From contig JABCZR010000009.1 of the NCBI GenBank assembly GCA_013289585.1, forward strand, positions 1-64,000: a DNA stretch of 64,000 nucleotides. Reading direction: 5' to 3'. Positions 44,606-53,755 of the stretch are shown piece by piece (the stretch's first letter is position 1; each line of letters opens with the position of its first letter). The DNA comes from Acidobacteriota bacterium. Its GTDB lineage: Bacteria > Acidobacteriota > Terriglobia > Acidiferrales > UBA7541. The notes beneath the pieces were generated by a model, which had not been told where the DNA came from, did not search any database, and worked only from the letters and a program-made list of their open reading frames with translations. Position numbers and translations under genes: made by a program.

Positions 44606-45241
44606 TCAGAAATACTCGATGGCCTCGAGGGAAGTGCGAAAGGCAAATTCGTCGGCTTGCTGGCGGAGCGCTTCTTCCAGGGCGGCGCCGCGCTCGGAGA
44701 CGAAGAGCGCGCCGCTGGTGAAAGCAGAGCCGCCGTGCAATTCAAGCAAACGATCCTCGGCGTCGCGCTGCGATTCCGGAATGCCGCCGCGGCGGAGGTG
44801 TACGGGCACGACGCCACGCTCGATGAGCGCGGGGCAAATCATCAGGAAGCGGTGGCACTGTAGCGGATCTTCTTCGGCGCACATCAGCGCAATGCTAGCC
44901 AGCCGCGATAATTTCAGAAGGCGATCGACGCCAGCCGAGAAATCCGGAGACTTACGGCGCGCCACGTAATCCACTTGACCGTTCGAACGGTACACGCGCG
45001 GATCTTCGGGGCGCCCACCCAGAGTTTCCCCGAGAAATTGATATTGGATTTTTGCGCAAGCTGCCGCGGCCTCCAGCGGTTCGCGATTGAACTGCGGGAA
45101 GCGGAAGCTCCCAGGGCGGCTGCGAACATCACAGAGCGCCTCGACGCCGTGACGGACGAGGATGGCGAAAAAATCGCCAAGGTCATGATTCGAATGGCCA
45201 ATGGTGAACAGTACGTTGCCGGTGGCGTTCGATGGTGTCAT
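44606..45241 (-). CDS. DUF488 protein, first gene of the operon
   Basis: 211 residues from ATG 45241. It has the canonical family start LFTIGHSNHDLGDFF, then ALCDVRSRPGSFRFPQFN and the hallmark LMCAEEDPLQCHRFLMICP (C-x7-C-H-R). It is clearly a different paralogue from the second copy, which lacks the HSN and RSRP motifs. A 35-codon upstream extension to 45346 has no conserved sequence and was rejected. The 236-base gap to the divergent TonB-dependent receptor gene must hold the operon promoter. Confidence 0.87.
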   Translation of the reverse strand: MTPSNATGNVLFTIGHSNHDLGDFFAILVRHGVEALCDVRSRPGSFRFPQFNREPLEAAAACAKIQYQFLGETLGGRPEDPRVYRSNGQVDYVARRKSPDFSAGVDRLLKLSRLASIALMCAEEDPLQCHRFLMICPALIERGVVPVHLRRGGIPESQRDAEDRLLELHGGSAFTSGALFVSERGAALEEALRQQADEFAFRTSLEAIEYF

Positions 45242-45477
45242 GGAGGGGCGCTCGGAGGGCCAAACCGTATTTTGCCGAAAGGCGGCTGGGGCGGCAAGCG
45301 CGGGAATTCGGGAAGAGTGTTGCCATTTTGCCGGCCCGGCCCGCACCGATCTCGCGGGGCCAAACGGACTTCATGCTAACGTTTAGAGAGTCCGTTCAAC
45401 GCATTACGAAACGCCAGGTAACAGGGAGAACGGGGCGGGCCAATGACAAACGGCGCGGTCCCGATCGAACGTCAGAA

Positions 45478-47814
45478 ATGTTCTTGAAAAAAACAATTGG
45501 TCTCATGGGGGCCGTGGCGCTGCTCTTTCTCTGGCCACAGGGGGCGGAGGCACAGCGCGTAAAGGGTGAGCTGCACATCGAGGTCCACGACGCGCAGGGT
45601 ACGGTCGTGGCGCCTTCGGGGGAGCTCGTCAGCGAGGCCAACCAGTTTCGGAGGACATTTGTTACCGGGCTGGATGGGCGATACGTGGCTCAAGGTCTTC
45701 CTTTTGGTGTTTACCGGCTGAGTTTGCATGCGGACGGTTTTGCGCCCTGGAGCAACCTGATCGAGATCCATTCGGAAGTGCCGGTGCGCGCTTCCATCAC
45801 GTTGGGTGTTGCGCCGGTCACCACCCAAGTGCAAGTGACGGATTCGGCGACGCTTGTGGACCCGAGCCGAACGGGAGCGGTTTATTCCATCGGCCAGCAA
45901 GCCATCGACGAGCAACTCTCCGCACAGCCCGGGCGCGGCCTTTCGGATCTGGTGAACGATCAGCCGGGTTGGCTCTACGAAGCGAACGGCATTCTGCACC
46001 CGCGAGGCTCCGAATACGACGTGCAATATGTTTTCGACGGGCTTCCGCTCACTCAGAATCGCTCGCCGGCTTTTGCGCCGGCGTTTGACGTGGACGACGT
46101 GGAGTCCATGCGCGTTTTGACGGCGGGGTTCCCGGCGGAATACGGGCGGAAGCTTGGAGGAGTCATCGAAGTCACGACAGTGAAGGATGTGCCGAGCGGC
46201 GTGCACGGACAAATTGACGCAGGCGGCGGGAGTTTCTCGACGTTCGCCGGTTCCGCGGCGCTTTCCTACGCCGAAGGCAAAAACCGTTTTTCGGTAAGCG
46301 GCAATGGATTTCGTACGGACCGTTATCTGGACCCGCCGGTGCTCGAAAACTTCACCAACGTGGGCAATGCAGGCGGTTTTTCGGCTTCCTACGAAAGAGA
46401 CTTTTCGGATCGCGACCGCTTGCGCATTTCGGTAATTCACAACGAGGTGAGCTTCCTGGTCCCCAACGAACTTGTGCAGCAGGAGGCGGGACAGCGTCAG
46501 AACATTGCGAACAGCGAGACTGCGGGGCAAATATTTTTTCAGCACACGATTTCTCCGGACCTGTTCCTGAGTTTTTCCGGCAGCGTGCGGGATGCCAGCG
46601 CCACGCTGAATTCGAATGCGTCTTCAACGCCGATGATCGCGTTTCAGAATCGCGGCTATCGCGAAGGGTATGTCCGCGGGGACCTCGCCGGGCAGCACGG
46701 GAATCACAACTGGAAGGCCGGAGTGGATACGCTTTTTGGGCCGGTGAACGAGGCCTTGCATTATCTGATTACAGATCCATCGCAGTTTGATCCGGGGACG
46801 CAGACGCCGTTTCAGTTTGCGGACCGCCGCTGGGATGTCGAGCCATCGGCGTACCTACAGGACCAATGGCATCGAGGGAATTGGAGCGTCAGCGCGGGGC
46901 TGCGGTTTGATTACTACGCATTTGTGGTTCATCAGGCGGCGCTGAGCCCGCGGGTGGGAGTCTCGCGTTATGTTCCGTCCTGGAATTTACTCGTACATGC
47001 TTCCTATGACCGAATCTTCCAGACGCCTGCGGTGGAAAACCTCTTGCTCGCAAGCTCTCCGCAAGTGGTTTCCATCGATCCGGTGGTATTGCGGCTGCCC
47101 GTGTTGCCCGCGCGTGGCAATTATTATGAAGCGGGCATAACGAAGTCCTTCCTGGGAAAATTGCGGCTGGAGGCGAATGTTTTCCGGCGCGATTTTCATA
47201 ATTTCCCCGACGACGATGTGCTTTTGGATACCGGCATAAGTTTTCCGATCGCCTTTGAGAGGGCGCGTGTCTCCGGTGAAGAAGTGCAAGTCGCGGTGCC
47301 GCAGTGGGGCCGCTTCTCCGGCTTCGTGAGTTACGCGAACCAGTCCGGCATCGGCCAGGGGCCTATCACCGGCGGGCTGTTTCTCGGCGACGACGCAGCC
47401 AATGCATTGACGGACACCAGCAAGTTCGCGGTTTCTCAGGACCAGCGCAACACGGCCCGGGCGCGCGTTCGCTTCCAGGCGGAGCGGAGGATCTGGCTGG
47501 CGATGAGCGCGCAATATGGGAGCGGACTGCCGGCGGATACGGGCGGCACGGATACGGCGACTCTCGTGGAACAGTTTGGCCCGCAGATCGTGAATCAGGT
47601 GAATCTGGAAAGAGGGCGAGTGCGGCCGAATTTTTCGCTGGATGCCGCGGCGGGGGCGGACTTATTTCGCAAAGAACAGCGAAGCGTGGCGCTTCAAATC
47701 CAGGTGACGAATCTGACGGACAAAGTAAATGTGATTAATTTTGAGAGTTTGTTTTCGGGGACGGCGGTGGCGGTGCCGCGGAGTCTCTCGGCGCGCTTGA
47801 AATTTACCTTTTAA
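45478..47814 (+). CDS. TonB-dependent receptor with carboxypeptidase-regulatory-like domain
   Basis: 778 residues from ATG 45478. Signal peptide 1-26 (MFLKKTIGLMGAVALLFL, then GAEAQ). Residues 30-110 form the N-terminal beta-sandwich (TGLDGRYVAQGLPFGVYRLSL). The plug follows (GRGLSDLVNDQPGWLYEANG, VQYVFDGLPLTQNRSP, RVLTAGFPAEYGRKLGGVIEV) and then a barrel to the terminal aromatic LKFTF. It should import a nutrient across the outer membrane using TonB energy; the substrate is unknown. It diverges from the DUF488 operon. The region is GC-rich with short runs of purines before the ATG. Confidence 0.9.
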   Translation: MFLKKTIGLMGAVALLFLWPQGAEAQRVKGELHIEVHDAQGTVVAPSGELVSEANQFRRTFVTGLDGRYVAQGLPFGVYRLSLHADGFAPWSNLIEIHSEVPVRASITLGVAPVTTQVQVTDSATLVDPSRTGAVYSIGQQAIDEQLSAQPGRGLSDLVNDQPGWLYEANGILHPRGSEYDVQYVFDGLPLTQNRSPAFAPAFDVDDVESMRVLTAGFPAEYGRKLGGVIEVTTVKDVPSGVHGQIDAGGGSFSTFAGSAALSYAEGKNRFSVSGNGFRTDRYLDPPVLENFTNVGNAGGFSASYERDFSDRDRLRISVIHNEVSFLVPNELVQQEAGQRQNIANSETAGQIFFQHTISPDLFLSFSGSVRDASATLNSNASSTPMIAFQNRGYREGYVRGDLAGQHGNHNWKAGVDTLFGPVNEALHYLITDPSQFDPGTQTPFQFADRRWDVEPSAYLQDQWHRGNWSVSAGLRFDYYAFVVHQAALSPRVGVSRYVPSWNLLVHASYDRIFQTPAVENLLLASSPQVVSIDPVVLRLPVLPARGNYYEAGITKSFLGKLRLEANVFRRDFHNFPDDDVLLDTGISFPIAFERARVSGEEVQVAVPQWGRFSGFVSYANQSGIGQGPITGGLFLGDDAANALTDTSKFAVSQDQRNTARARVRFQAERRIWLAMSAQYGSGLPADTGGTDTATLVEQFGPQIVNQVNLERGRVRPNFSLDAAAGADLFRKEQRSVALQIQVTNLTDKVNVINFESLFSGTAVAVPRSLSARLKFTF

Positions 47815-47890
47815 GTCGCGAAGCGCGAGACAAACTACATCTTCATTCAGGTCTGCAAAATCAATCAGTGGCTCGCAACCTGCTTTATTT

Positions 47891-48634
47891 TTAGCGCCGG
47901 CGGACCTTGCCAAGAAGGCGAAGAATCTCGAGATACAGCCAGATGAGCGTGACCATCAGCGCGAAAGCGCCGTACCACTCCATGTATTTCGCGGCCCCAT
48001 TATTGATTCCGGTTTCGATCAGGTCGAAATCAAGCACCAGGTTCAGCGCGGCAATGACAACGACGAAAAGGCTGAAGGCGATGCCCCATGGGCCGCTCTC
48101 ATGGATAAATGTCACGGGACGATTGAAGAAACGCAGCAACATGTCCACGAGATACAGAACAGCGATGCCTCCCGTCGCCGCGATGACGCCGACTTTGAAT
48201 CCCTGCGTGGCGCGAACCATCCCGGTCTTGTAGGCGAGAAGCATCACGAAGAGCGTGCCGAAGGTCAGTCCCACGGCTTGGATTGCGATGCCCGGATAAC
48301 GCTGCTCGAACATGGCGGAGATGCCGCCGAGCGCCAAGCCTTCCAGAAGCGCGTAGATCGGAGCTGTAAGCGGAGACCATTCTTTTTTGAAAATGGTGAC
48401 TAGCGCGACGATGAAGCCGCCGAGAATTCCGCCGATCATCCAGGGAACGGCTGTTCCCGGAGTATCGGAATGCGACAAACCCCAAGTCCAAGCAGCGGTG
48501 GCCACGACGCAGAGCAGGAGCAAGCCCGTCTTGTTGACGGTGCCCTGCAGCGTCATCGCTTCGCCGAAAGCGACCTGGCCCTTGAAGGCTTTTTCGTTGA
48601 GCGCCGGATTGGAGGTGCGCATCAGATTTGCCAT
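47891..48634 (-). CDS. Bax-inhibitor-1/YccA-family membrane protein
   Basis: 247 residues with seven hydrophobic helices. The longer bacterial subgroup is recognised by the N-terminus LMRTSNPALNEKAF and segments APIYALLEGLALGGISAMFE and NLVLDFDLIETGINNGAAKYMEWYGA, the latter holding the acidic pair typical of TMBIM proteins. Relatives act as pH-gated calcium leaks or modulate membrane proteases such as FtsH. It stands alone, converging with the TonB-dependent receptor. Confidence 0.92.
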   Translation of the reverse strand: MANLMRTSNPALNEKAFKGQVAFGEAMTLQGTVNKTGLLLLCVVATAAWTWGLSHSDTPGTAVPWMIGGILGGFIVALVTIFKKEWSPLTAPIYALLEGLALGGISAMFEQRYPGIAIQAVGLTFGTLFVMLLAYKTGMVRATQGFKVGVIAATGGIAVLYLVDMLLRFFNRPVTFIHESGPWGIAFSLFVVVIAALNLVLDFDLIETGINNGAAKYMEWYGAFALMVTLIWLYLEILRLLGKVRRR

Positions 48635-48745
48635 GACCGGAGTTCTCCCAGCCGGGAAGTTTCGGTGCTCCCGACACTCTCTAAAACTAAATTCTACTCT
48701 GGGCCGGATGCAATTTCCATCGGGGCCGGAATGAGACGAAATTGC

Positions 48746-49255
48746 TTAGGAGGATTTTGGTTCGCCGGCGATCTGGCGCTGGACTTGCTCTCGGAAGGCG
48801 AGGGGATGAGCAATTTGGGGAAAAACTTCGGGTGTGCCGCCCGTGCCCCTGACGATGACGGTTCCATAGCCCAGGATGCGTCCCATGGCAGGCTCCTCAA
48901 CCGCGATGCTTTCGATTCTTGCCAGGAGAAGCTCGATGGTGCGGCGGCTTGCAAGGCCGGATTTTACGATCACTCTCTTATTGGTGACAGCCATCTCGGT
49001 CGCGTTTCGCCGCATGAGGCCAATTCCGAAAAAAATTGCCGCCACCACGAGACAAGCGGCGCCCGCCCAGCGCAGAGGGCCGGCGATTGAGGCTCCGCCG
49101 CCCTTTATGGAATTCCACGGCGTGAGGAGCAGGGTTGCGCCGACGAGCGCGAGAACCGCAGCGATTACGGTGTGCCCAAGCATCACGATCCAGTGGAGGC
49201 GGGTCTCATACTGAACGGTTTCTCCCGCGATGAGATGCTTTTCGGCGTAGCGCAA
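48746..49255 (-). CDS. Membrane protein with bacterial PH domain (bPH2, YdbT-like)
   Basis: 169 residues starting at TTG 49255. AAGGAG lies 4-5 bases upstream, and the residues that follow (RYAEKHLIAGETVQYETRLHW) are typical family N-termini. Two transmembrane helices (VMLGHTVIAAVLALVGATLLL in part, and LRWAGAACLVVAAIFFGIGL) precede the PH-like domain with TEMAVTNKRVIVKSGL and RILGYGTVIVRGTGG. The frame open to 49336 adds a Ser-rich leader and is unlikely. Function is unknown; related proteins are thought to act in membrane organisation. Confidence 0.82.
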   Translation of the reverse strand: MRYAEKHLIAGETVQYETRLHWIVMLGHTVIAAVLALVGATLLLTPWNSIKGGGASIAGPLRWAGAACLVVAAIFFGIGLMRRNATEMAVTNKRVIVKSGLASRRTIELLLARIESIAVEEPAMGRILGYGTVIVRGTGGTPEVFPQIAHPLAFREQVQRQIAGEPKSS

Positions 49256-49372
49256 GGAGCTCCTTGAAAAAACCGCAAAGAAATTTGCCGGAAGGGGAGG
49301 CTGGGCGGATGACAGCCGGAGGCTGCGGCTCGACAAATGCCATCGGGTACAAAATCAAAAAAAAGATTCAGT

Positions 49373-49447
49373 TGGTAGCGCTAACGGGAATCGAACCCGT
49401 ATTTTAGCCTTGAAAGGGCTACGTGCTAACCGTTGCACCATAGCGCC
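49373..49447 (-). tRNA. tRNA-Glu (anticodon UUC)
   Basis: Reads on the minus strand from 49447. The acceptor GGCGCTA pairs with TAGCGCT, beginning with a G-U pair. The D arm has GGTGCAACGGTTAGCAC, the anticodon stem TAGCC/GGCTA holds loop CTTTCAA with anticodon TTC, and the T loop has GGTTCGAATCC. CCA is encoded at 49375-49373. About 75 bases in all. Confidence 0.95.
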
Positions 49448-49536
49448 ACATGCGTTGCGGTCACGACCTTACTAGAATACGGGAAATAAGTTGCCCGAAC
49501 AAGCGCGGTGAAAGCGCCCGCGCGGGCAAGGCTGCT

Positions 49537-49995
49537 TTACGCGCCGAACTGGCGGAGGTGGTGATCGGCGTGAAGATAGGCCAGGCGATTCCATTCGCGC
49601 TCAGACATCTCGCCAAAGTGGGGATGGGGCTTCCAGTCAAAGTCGCGCGGCTTGCGTGTAAAGCGCTCGGTGAGAGCACGCAACTCCCGCATGTCAGCGG
49701 CAAACTCGACCGGTGGCGTGCCGCCTCCCTGCTGGTCCAGTTCCGGAGCAGTTTTGAATCCATGCGGCCACTGGAAGAGAGACCAGAGCGCGAACCATTT
49801 TATGAGCGCGCGCGGAGCCGGGACTGAAATGGGCTTGGCCGGGCGTTCCCCCATGTAGAGTCTAAAGCCATCATTCAAATGGCAGATCATGTTGTGAGCG
49901 GACATCGAACCCCAGCGGCGCTGGCTCGCCGGCTGAATGGTGTTCAAGCGGTGGAGGATTTCTTCCTTGTCGGCTGGATTGAGGAGCGTCTTCAT
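49537..49995 (-). CDS. DUF1569 protein (DinB-like fold)
   Basis: 152 residues. The DUF1569 family belongs to the DinB-like four-helix superfamily. Visible features are RRWGSMSAHNMICHLNDGFRLYMGE at the first metal-histidine helix (quoted in part: MSAHNMICHLND) and the terminal HADHHLRQFGA. HPHFGEMSEREWNRLAYLH is family-typical. Its enzymatic role is not established. It begins 49 bases after iscX ends on the same strand, so read-through from the isc operon is possible. Confidence 0.85.
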   Translation of the reverse strand: MKTLLNPADKEEILHRLNTIQPASQRRWGSMSAHNMICHLNDGFRLYMGERPAKPISVPAPRALIKWFALWSLFQWPHGFKTAPELDQQGGGTPPVEFAADMRELRALTERFTRKPRDFDWKPHPHFGEMSEREWNRLAYLHADHHLRQFGA

Positions 49996-50044
49996 GGCGG
50001 CGAGCCCTCACCACGTAGCATGACGTTCATCCGAAAATTGTAGT

Positions 50045-50263
50045 TCAATTCTGACGATCGAGGAATTCTTCGTGCCAGGCCATCTGAATGGCTTCGAGCT
50101 TGGCTTCGTTGGAGGCGACCGGGTCGCCGGAAAAACCGGGGAGCTCGATGATCCATTTGTGCATGTCCGTGAAGCGCACCGTGAGCGGATCGGTGTCCGG
50201 GAATTTGTCGGTCAAAGCGATGGCGATGTCTTCGAAACTGTCCCAGCCGAATGTTGGGGGCAT
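50045..50263 (-). CDS. iscX: Fe-S assembly accessory protein IscX
   Basis: 72 residues, the expected size. FGWDSFEDIAIAL and FPDTDPLTVRFTDMHKWI, then ASNEAKLEAIQMAWHEEFLD, match IscX/YfhJ, a small acidic protein that binds IscS and iron and modulates cluster assembly. It lies 9 bases after fdx and is the last gene of the isc operon, the same place as in E. coli. Confidence 0.93.
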   Translation of the reverse strand: MPPTFGWDSFEDIAIALTDKFPDTDPLTVRFTDMHKWIIELPGFSGDPVASNEAKLEAIQMAWHEEFLDRQN

Positions 50264-50272
50264 GCGATTTCC

Positions 50273-50683
50273 TCAGTGATCCGCTTCCTTGGCGTAATTC
50301 TTGTTCCACTCGGGAATTTCCACGACGACGTCAGTGGTGCCATCGGGCACGGCCTGGCAGCCCAGGCGCGACTTGGGCGTGATGCCCGGCGCCATGTCCA
50401 GTTCGTCGAGTTCGGCGTCAGTGGCTTCGTTGCAGGATTCGAGCCCTTCCCGGAAGATGACGTGGCAGGTGGAGCAAGCGCAGACGCCGCCGCAGGCGTG
50501 GTCGAGGCCGGCTTTGATGCCCTCGGAGAAGTCGAGAATGCTGCCGGGCAGGCCGTTGTGGCCGTACGGAACTTTCTCGGGATCGACTTCGATGGTCTTG
50601 CCGCTGGGAAGAAATGTCACCTTGAATTTCTTCGTGGCGGGCTTGTATTTGACTTCTTCGATGTACGGATTACTGCCGCCCAT
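50273..50683 (-). CDS. fdx: ISC-type [2Fe-2S] ferredoxin
   Basis: 136 residues. Cluster ligands are C64, C70 and C73 in HACGGVCACSTCHV (C-x5-C-x2-C) with an extra C68 between, and C109 in RLGCQAV. It resembles adrenodoxin/Fdx that passes electrons to IscS-IscU-bound sulfur. The N-terminal 20 residues (GGSNPYIEEVKYKPATKKF) are longer than in E. coli. Between it and hscA is a 75-base gap holding a perfect 28-base palindrome, while iscX follows closely. Confidence 0.93.
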   Translation of the reverse strand: MGGSNPYIEEVKYKPATKKFKVTFLPSGKTIEVDPEKVPYGHNGLPGSILDFSEGIKAGLDHACGGVCACSTCHVIFREGLESCNEATDAELDELDMAPGITPKSRLGCQAVPDGTTDVVVEIPEWNKNYAKEADH

Positions 50684-50721
50684 GTTTCCCCCTGATTCTT
50701 GCGGCGCTAACTTCGCGCCAA

Positions 50722-50749
50722 GTAGGGGCGCAGCATGCTGCGCCCCTAC
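50722..50749. repeat. Perfect 28-base palindrome between hscA and fdx
   Basis: GTAGGGGCGCAGCA (50722-50735) is followed directly by its exact reverse complement (50736-50749). The flank upstream, GCGCCAA, and downstream, ACAAA, are shared with the degenerate copy at 53756-53792, so this is a dispersed element rather than a chance hairpin. On mRNA it would form a very stable stem. Confidence 0.75.
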
Positions 50750-50758
50750 AAAGAAAAC

Positions 50759-52600
50759 TTAAACTTCGGCCAGCTTGCGGCCTTCGAGGGCCGTCGAGAC
50801 CGCGGAATTCATCAGCAATTCCGCCAGGTGCTCGGTGGCCTGATTCAATTCGTCGATGCGCTTGCGAATGAGCTTGTAGTCGGTGCCGGCTGCGGCATCC
50901 TTCAGCGCGGCGACGCTGGCTGCGATTCTCGTGGCTTCCTCCATGGACAACGCGGCGACTTGCGGATTGGCCAGCGCTTTGGCCGTGGCAGTCAGGATGG
51001 ATTCGGATTCGGTGCGCGCTTCGATGAGCTGGCGTTCGGCAAAATCCTGTTCGGCATATTCGATGGATTCTCCCAGCATGCGCTCGATCTCGGAATCGTT
51101 GATGCCATAGCTTGGCTGGACTTCGATGGAATGGCCTTCGCCGGTGCGCATATCTTTCGCGGCCACCTGCAGGATGCCGTTGGCGTCGATGAGGAATTTT
51201 ACCTCGATTCGCGGCAAGCTGGCAGGGGCAGGGGGAACACGCAGCGTAAAGCGTGCGAGGGAGCGGCAATCCTTGGCAAGTTCGCGTTCGCCTTGCAGGA
51301 CGTGAATGTCGATGCCCGTTTGGTTGTCGACGCCGGTAGTGTACAACTCTTGGGCGCTCGCGGGAATCGTGGAGTTGCGCGGAATGATTTTCGCGACAGC
51401 GCCGCCATAGGTTTCGATGCCCAGGGAGAGCGGGGTGACATCGAGGAGCAGCATGTTCTTCACGCCGCGATCGAGAATGTTGGCCTGCACTGCGGCTCCA
51501 AGAGCAACGACTTCGTCAGGATTCAATTCGGTGTGCGGCTTACGGTCGAAAAATTCCTGCACGGTGCGGCGAATCAGCGGCGTGCGCGTGGTGCCGCCAA
51601 CGAGAACAACTTCCTCGATGTCGGCGGGCTTGAGCTGCGCGTCGGCCAACGCCTGTTTCACCGGACCCATGGTGCGGTCGACGACCGGGCGGATGAGCGC
51701 TTCCAGCTCCTCGCGCGTGAATTCGCGCACGAAGACGGATCCGTTAGGCAACGCGAAACGCAGCATAGCGGTTTCGGTGCTGGAGAGCTGATGTTTCAGG
51801 TCGATCAGCGCCTTGCGCAGTTCTTGCGCAAGTTCGCCGTGCGGAGAGAAGTCGATCTCGTCATTCTGCAAGATGAGTTCGTGTACAAACGCCTGCAGTA
51901 AATTGTCAATGTCGTCGCCACCGAGATGCGTGTCGCCGTTGGTGGAGAGGACCTGGTAGATATCGCCTTCGTTCGTGGAAATGAGCTTGAGGACGGAAAC
52001 ATCAAGCGTTCCGCCACCGAGATCATACACGGCGACTTTGCCGCGCTGCTTTTCGTGTAGGCCGTAGGCGAGAGCCGCGGCGGTGGGCTCGTTGACGAGA
52101 CGGAGAACTTCGAGGCCAGCGATCTTGCCGGCGTCTTTGGTGGCCTGGCGCTGCGCGTCATTGAAATAAGCGGGCACGGTGATGACCGCGCGGTCGACTG
52201 GTTCACCGAAAAATGCTTCGGCCCAGTTTTTCAATTCGCGCAAGATAAACGCGGAGATTTCCGGCGGAGTGAAATACTTGTCGCCCAACATTACGCGAAT
52301 GACGTGCTTGCTCGCCGGATCGATTCGAAAGGGAAAAAGTTTCAGCTCGCTTTGGATGTCGACGGGGCCGCGGCCCATCAGGCGCTTCACGGAATAGATG
52401 GTGCGCTCCGGCTGCCTGAGAAGACGGCGGCGCCCCGCTTCACCAACAATGACGCTGCCATCGGGATCAAGGCTAACGACGGAGGGACAGAGCGTCGAGC
52501 CGTACGGGCCCAGGATACACTTCGGCTGGCCCGTCGTCGCATCGGTGTATGCAACGAGGCTGTTGGTGGTACCAAGATCGATTCCAACGGTTCTTCCCAT
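50759..52600 (-). CDS. hscA: Fe-S assembly Hsp70 chaperone HscA
   Basis: 613 residues. The ATPase domain begins [42 protein letters not shown] and [10 protein letters not shown] are canonical. The substrate-binding domain begins near residue 385 ([17 protein letters not shown]). The 613-residue length and its place between hscB and fdx point to HscA rather than DnaK (about 640). It takes IscU through its LPPVK motif and promotes cluster release, with HscB as co-chaperone. The start is 34 bases after hscB, with a short hairpin in the gap. Confidence 0.95.
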   Translation of the reverse strand: MGRTVGIDLGTTNSLVAYTDATTGQPKCILGPYGSTLCPSVVSLDPDGSVIVGEAGRRRLLRQPERTIYSVKRLMGRGPVDIQSELKLFPFRIDPASKHVIRVMLGDKYFTPPEISAFILRELKNWAEAFFGEPVDRAVITVPAYFNDAQRQATKDAGKIAGLEVLRLVNEPTAAALAYGLHEKQRGKVAVYDLGGGTLDVSVLKLISTNEGDIYQVLSTNGDTHLGGDDIDNLLQAFVHELILQNDEIDFSPHGELAQELRKALIDLKHQLSSTETAMLRFALPNGSVFVREFTREELEALIRPVVDRTMGPVKQALADAQLKPADIEEVVLVGGTTRTPLIRRTVQEFFDRKPHTELNPDEVVALGAAVQANILDRGVKNMLLLDVTPLSLGIETYGGAVAKIIPRNSTIPASAQELYTTGVDNQTGIDIHVLQGERELAKDCRSLARFTLRVPPAPASLPRIEVKFLIDANGILQVAAKDMRTGEGHSIEVQPSYGINDSEIERMLGESIEYAEQDFAERQLIEARTESESILTATAKALANPQVAALSMEEATRIAASVAALKDAAAGTDYKLIRKRIDELNQATEHLAELLMNSAVSTALEGRKLAEV

Positions 52601-52614
52601 GTTCAGTGCAAAGC

Positions 52615-52634
52615 CTCGGGTCTGAAGGCCCGAG
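52615..52634. repeat. Hairpin in the hscB-hscA gap
   Basis: CTCGGG at 52615-52620 pairs with CCCGAG at 52629-52634 across an 8-base loop, inside the 34-base gap and just before the hscA start. It could affect the hscA translation-initiation region or mRNA processing. Confidence 0.4.
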
Positions 52635-53237
52635 CTACAGCAACTCCTTCTGGACGTTGGTTACCAGATTCCGGATGTAAGAGCGACGGTTCAGCAATTC
52701 GTTCAGGCGCGCCTTGATTTTGTTGCGTGTCGGGTCATCGCCATCCAGAGCCGCGTCCCATTCGCGTCCCGCGTCCTGCAACTGGACATCTACTTCACTG
52801 AGCTTTTCCTGGAAATTCTTCTCGGCGGATTGCAGGCGCGATTTCAGCGCCGCGAGATCACCGCCGGATTCCTTGGCATCGCGCAATTCATCGAGCGATT
52901 CATTCAGCTCAAAAACTTCTTCCAATAGCTCGGGCGGAGCCTGCTGCTTGTGCTCACCTTCTTTGCGCGCGCCTTCAATGCCCAGAAGATACTCGACGCG
53001 GGCGACGGGATCGCGCAGCGTGCGATAGGCGTCGTTCAATTCGGAGCTGCGCTTGAGGGAGAGCTCGCGCGCTTGTTCCGGCGCATTTACAAAATTATCG
53101 GGATGCAGCTTCCAGCTCAGTTGCAGAAATTTTTGTTCTAGAGCACCCATTTCAATCCAAAGCTTCCGTGGCAGCCCGAAAATGGCAAAGTAATCCGTGG
53201 CCTTTGTTGGAGTCATCGATGTCGGTGCCGTACTCAT
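52635..53237 (-). CDS. hscB: Fe-S assembly J-domain co-chaperone HscB
   Basis: 200 residues from ATG 53237. The J domain occupies about residues 15-85, with the essential HPD in [10 protein letters not shown] and the typical [13 protein letters not shown] start. A C-terminal helical domain ([17 protein letters not shown]) binds IscU. It stimulates HscA ATPase and delivers IscU. The frame is open 22 codons further upstream without J-domain relevance. The 121-base gap from iscA holds an 8-bp hairpin. Confidence 0.93.
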   Translation of the reverse strand: MSTAPTSMTPTKATDYFAIFGLPRKLWIEMGALEQKFLQLSWKLHPDNFVNAPEQARELSLKRSSELNDAYRTLRDPVARVEYLLGIEGARKEGEHKQQAPPELLEEVFELNESLDELRDAKESGGDLAALKSRLQSAEKNFQEKLSEVDVQLQDAGREWDAALDGDDPTRNKIKARLNELLNRRSYIRNLVTNVQKELL

Positions 53238-53336
53238 GAAATGTGCTTCAAGAAATCCCCGCAGGCACAAAAAAAGTGGCTGGCGGGTGCGGCTGCCAAC
53301 CACTTGTCAGGCTCGCCTGCGCCAAGGGGCCACGGC

Positions 53337-53355
53337 GCACAGGCCAAGCCTGTGC
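53337..53355. repeat. Hairpin just downstream of iscA
   Basis: GCACAGGC (53337-53344) and GCCTGTGC (53348-53355) form an 8-bp stem with a CAA loop, three bases after the iscA stop. There is no following T-run, so it is not a classic terminator; an RNA-processing or stability role is possible. Confidence 0.45.
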
Positions 53356-53358
53356 TAC

Positions 53359-53721
53359 TCAGGCGGTAAAAGAGCTGCCGCAGCCGCAGTTCCGCGCCGC
53401 GTTGGGATTCTGAAAGACGAATCCTTCGCGCATGAGCGTTTGTTCGTACTCGAGCGTTGTGCCGTTCAGATACAGAAAGCTTTTCGGGTCAACGAAGATT
53501 CGCGCGCCATGCTCTTCGAAAACCTTGTCGCGATCCCGCGCCTGGGTGTCCAGCCGCATGGCATAGGACAAACCGGAGCAGCCGCCGCCCTGAACGCCCA
53601 CGCGCAGGCCGCCCTGTTCGGGCGAAACGCCGTCCTTTTCGAGCAGCGCGCGGATTTTCTTCGCGGCGCCCTCGGTCAGGTGAATCTTCGCGATGTTCGG
53701 ACTTGCGACTTCTGTTGCCAT
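53359..53721 (-). CDS. iscA: Fe-S assembly A-type carrier protein
   Basis: 120 residues from ATG 53721; an ATG 5 codons upstream is possible but less well placed relative to GGAG. The three cluster cysteines are present: GGGCSGLSY, and CGCG near the C-terminus (NCGCGSSF). Other family signs are HLTEGAAKKIRALL and NGTTLEYEQTLMREGFVFQNPNA. A-type carriers move clusters from IscU to client proteins. By sequence alone it could be IscA or ErpA; position in the isc operon favours IscA. Confidence 0.92.
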   Translation of the reverse strand: MATEVASPNIAKIHLTEGAAKKIRALLEKDGVSPEQGGLRVGVQGGGCSGLSYAMRLDTQARDRDKVFEEHGARIFVDPKSFLYLNGTTLEYEQTLMREGFVFQNPNAARNCGCGSSFTA

Positions 53722-53755
53722 GATCAAATGCTCCAAACTTTGCTTGGTTCAGCCG

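Noticed and set aside
45366-45395. CGGACT/AGTCCG inverted repeat and weak TTGAAC-N15-TAGCAT in the DUF488-TonB intergenic region as promoter/operator
   Set aside because: Spacing of 15 and poor boxes; not strong enough to list as a feature.
45478-46545. Minus-strand frame opposite the TonB receptor
   Set aside because: His/Arg-rich composition and complete overlap with the receptor plug and barrel.
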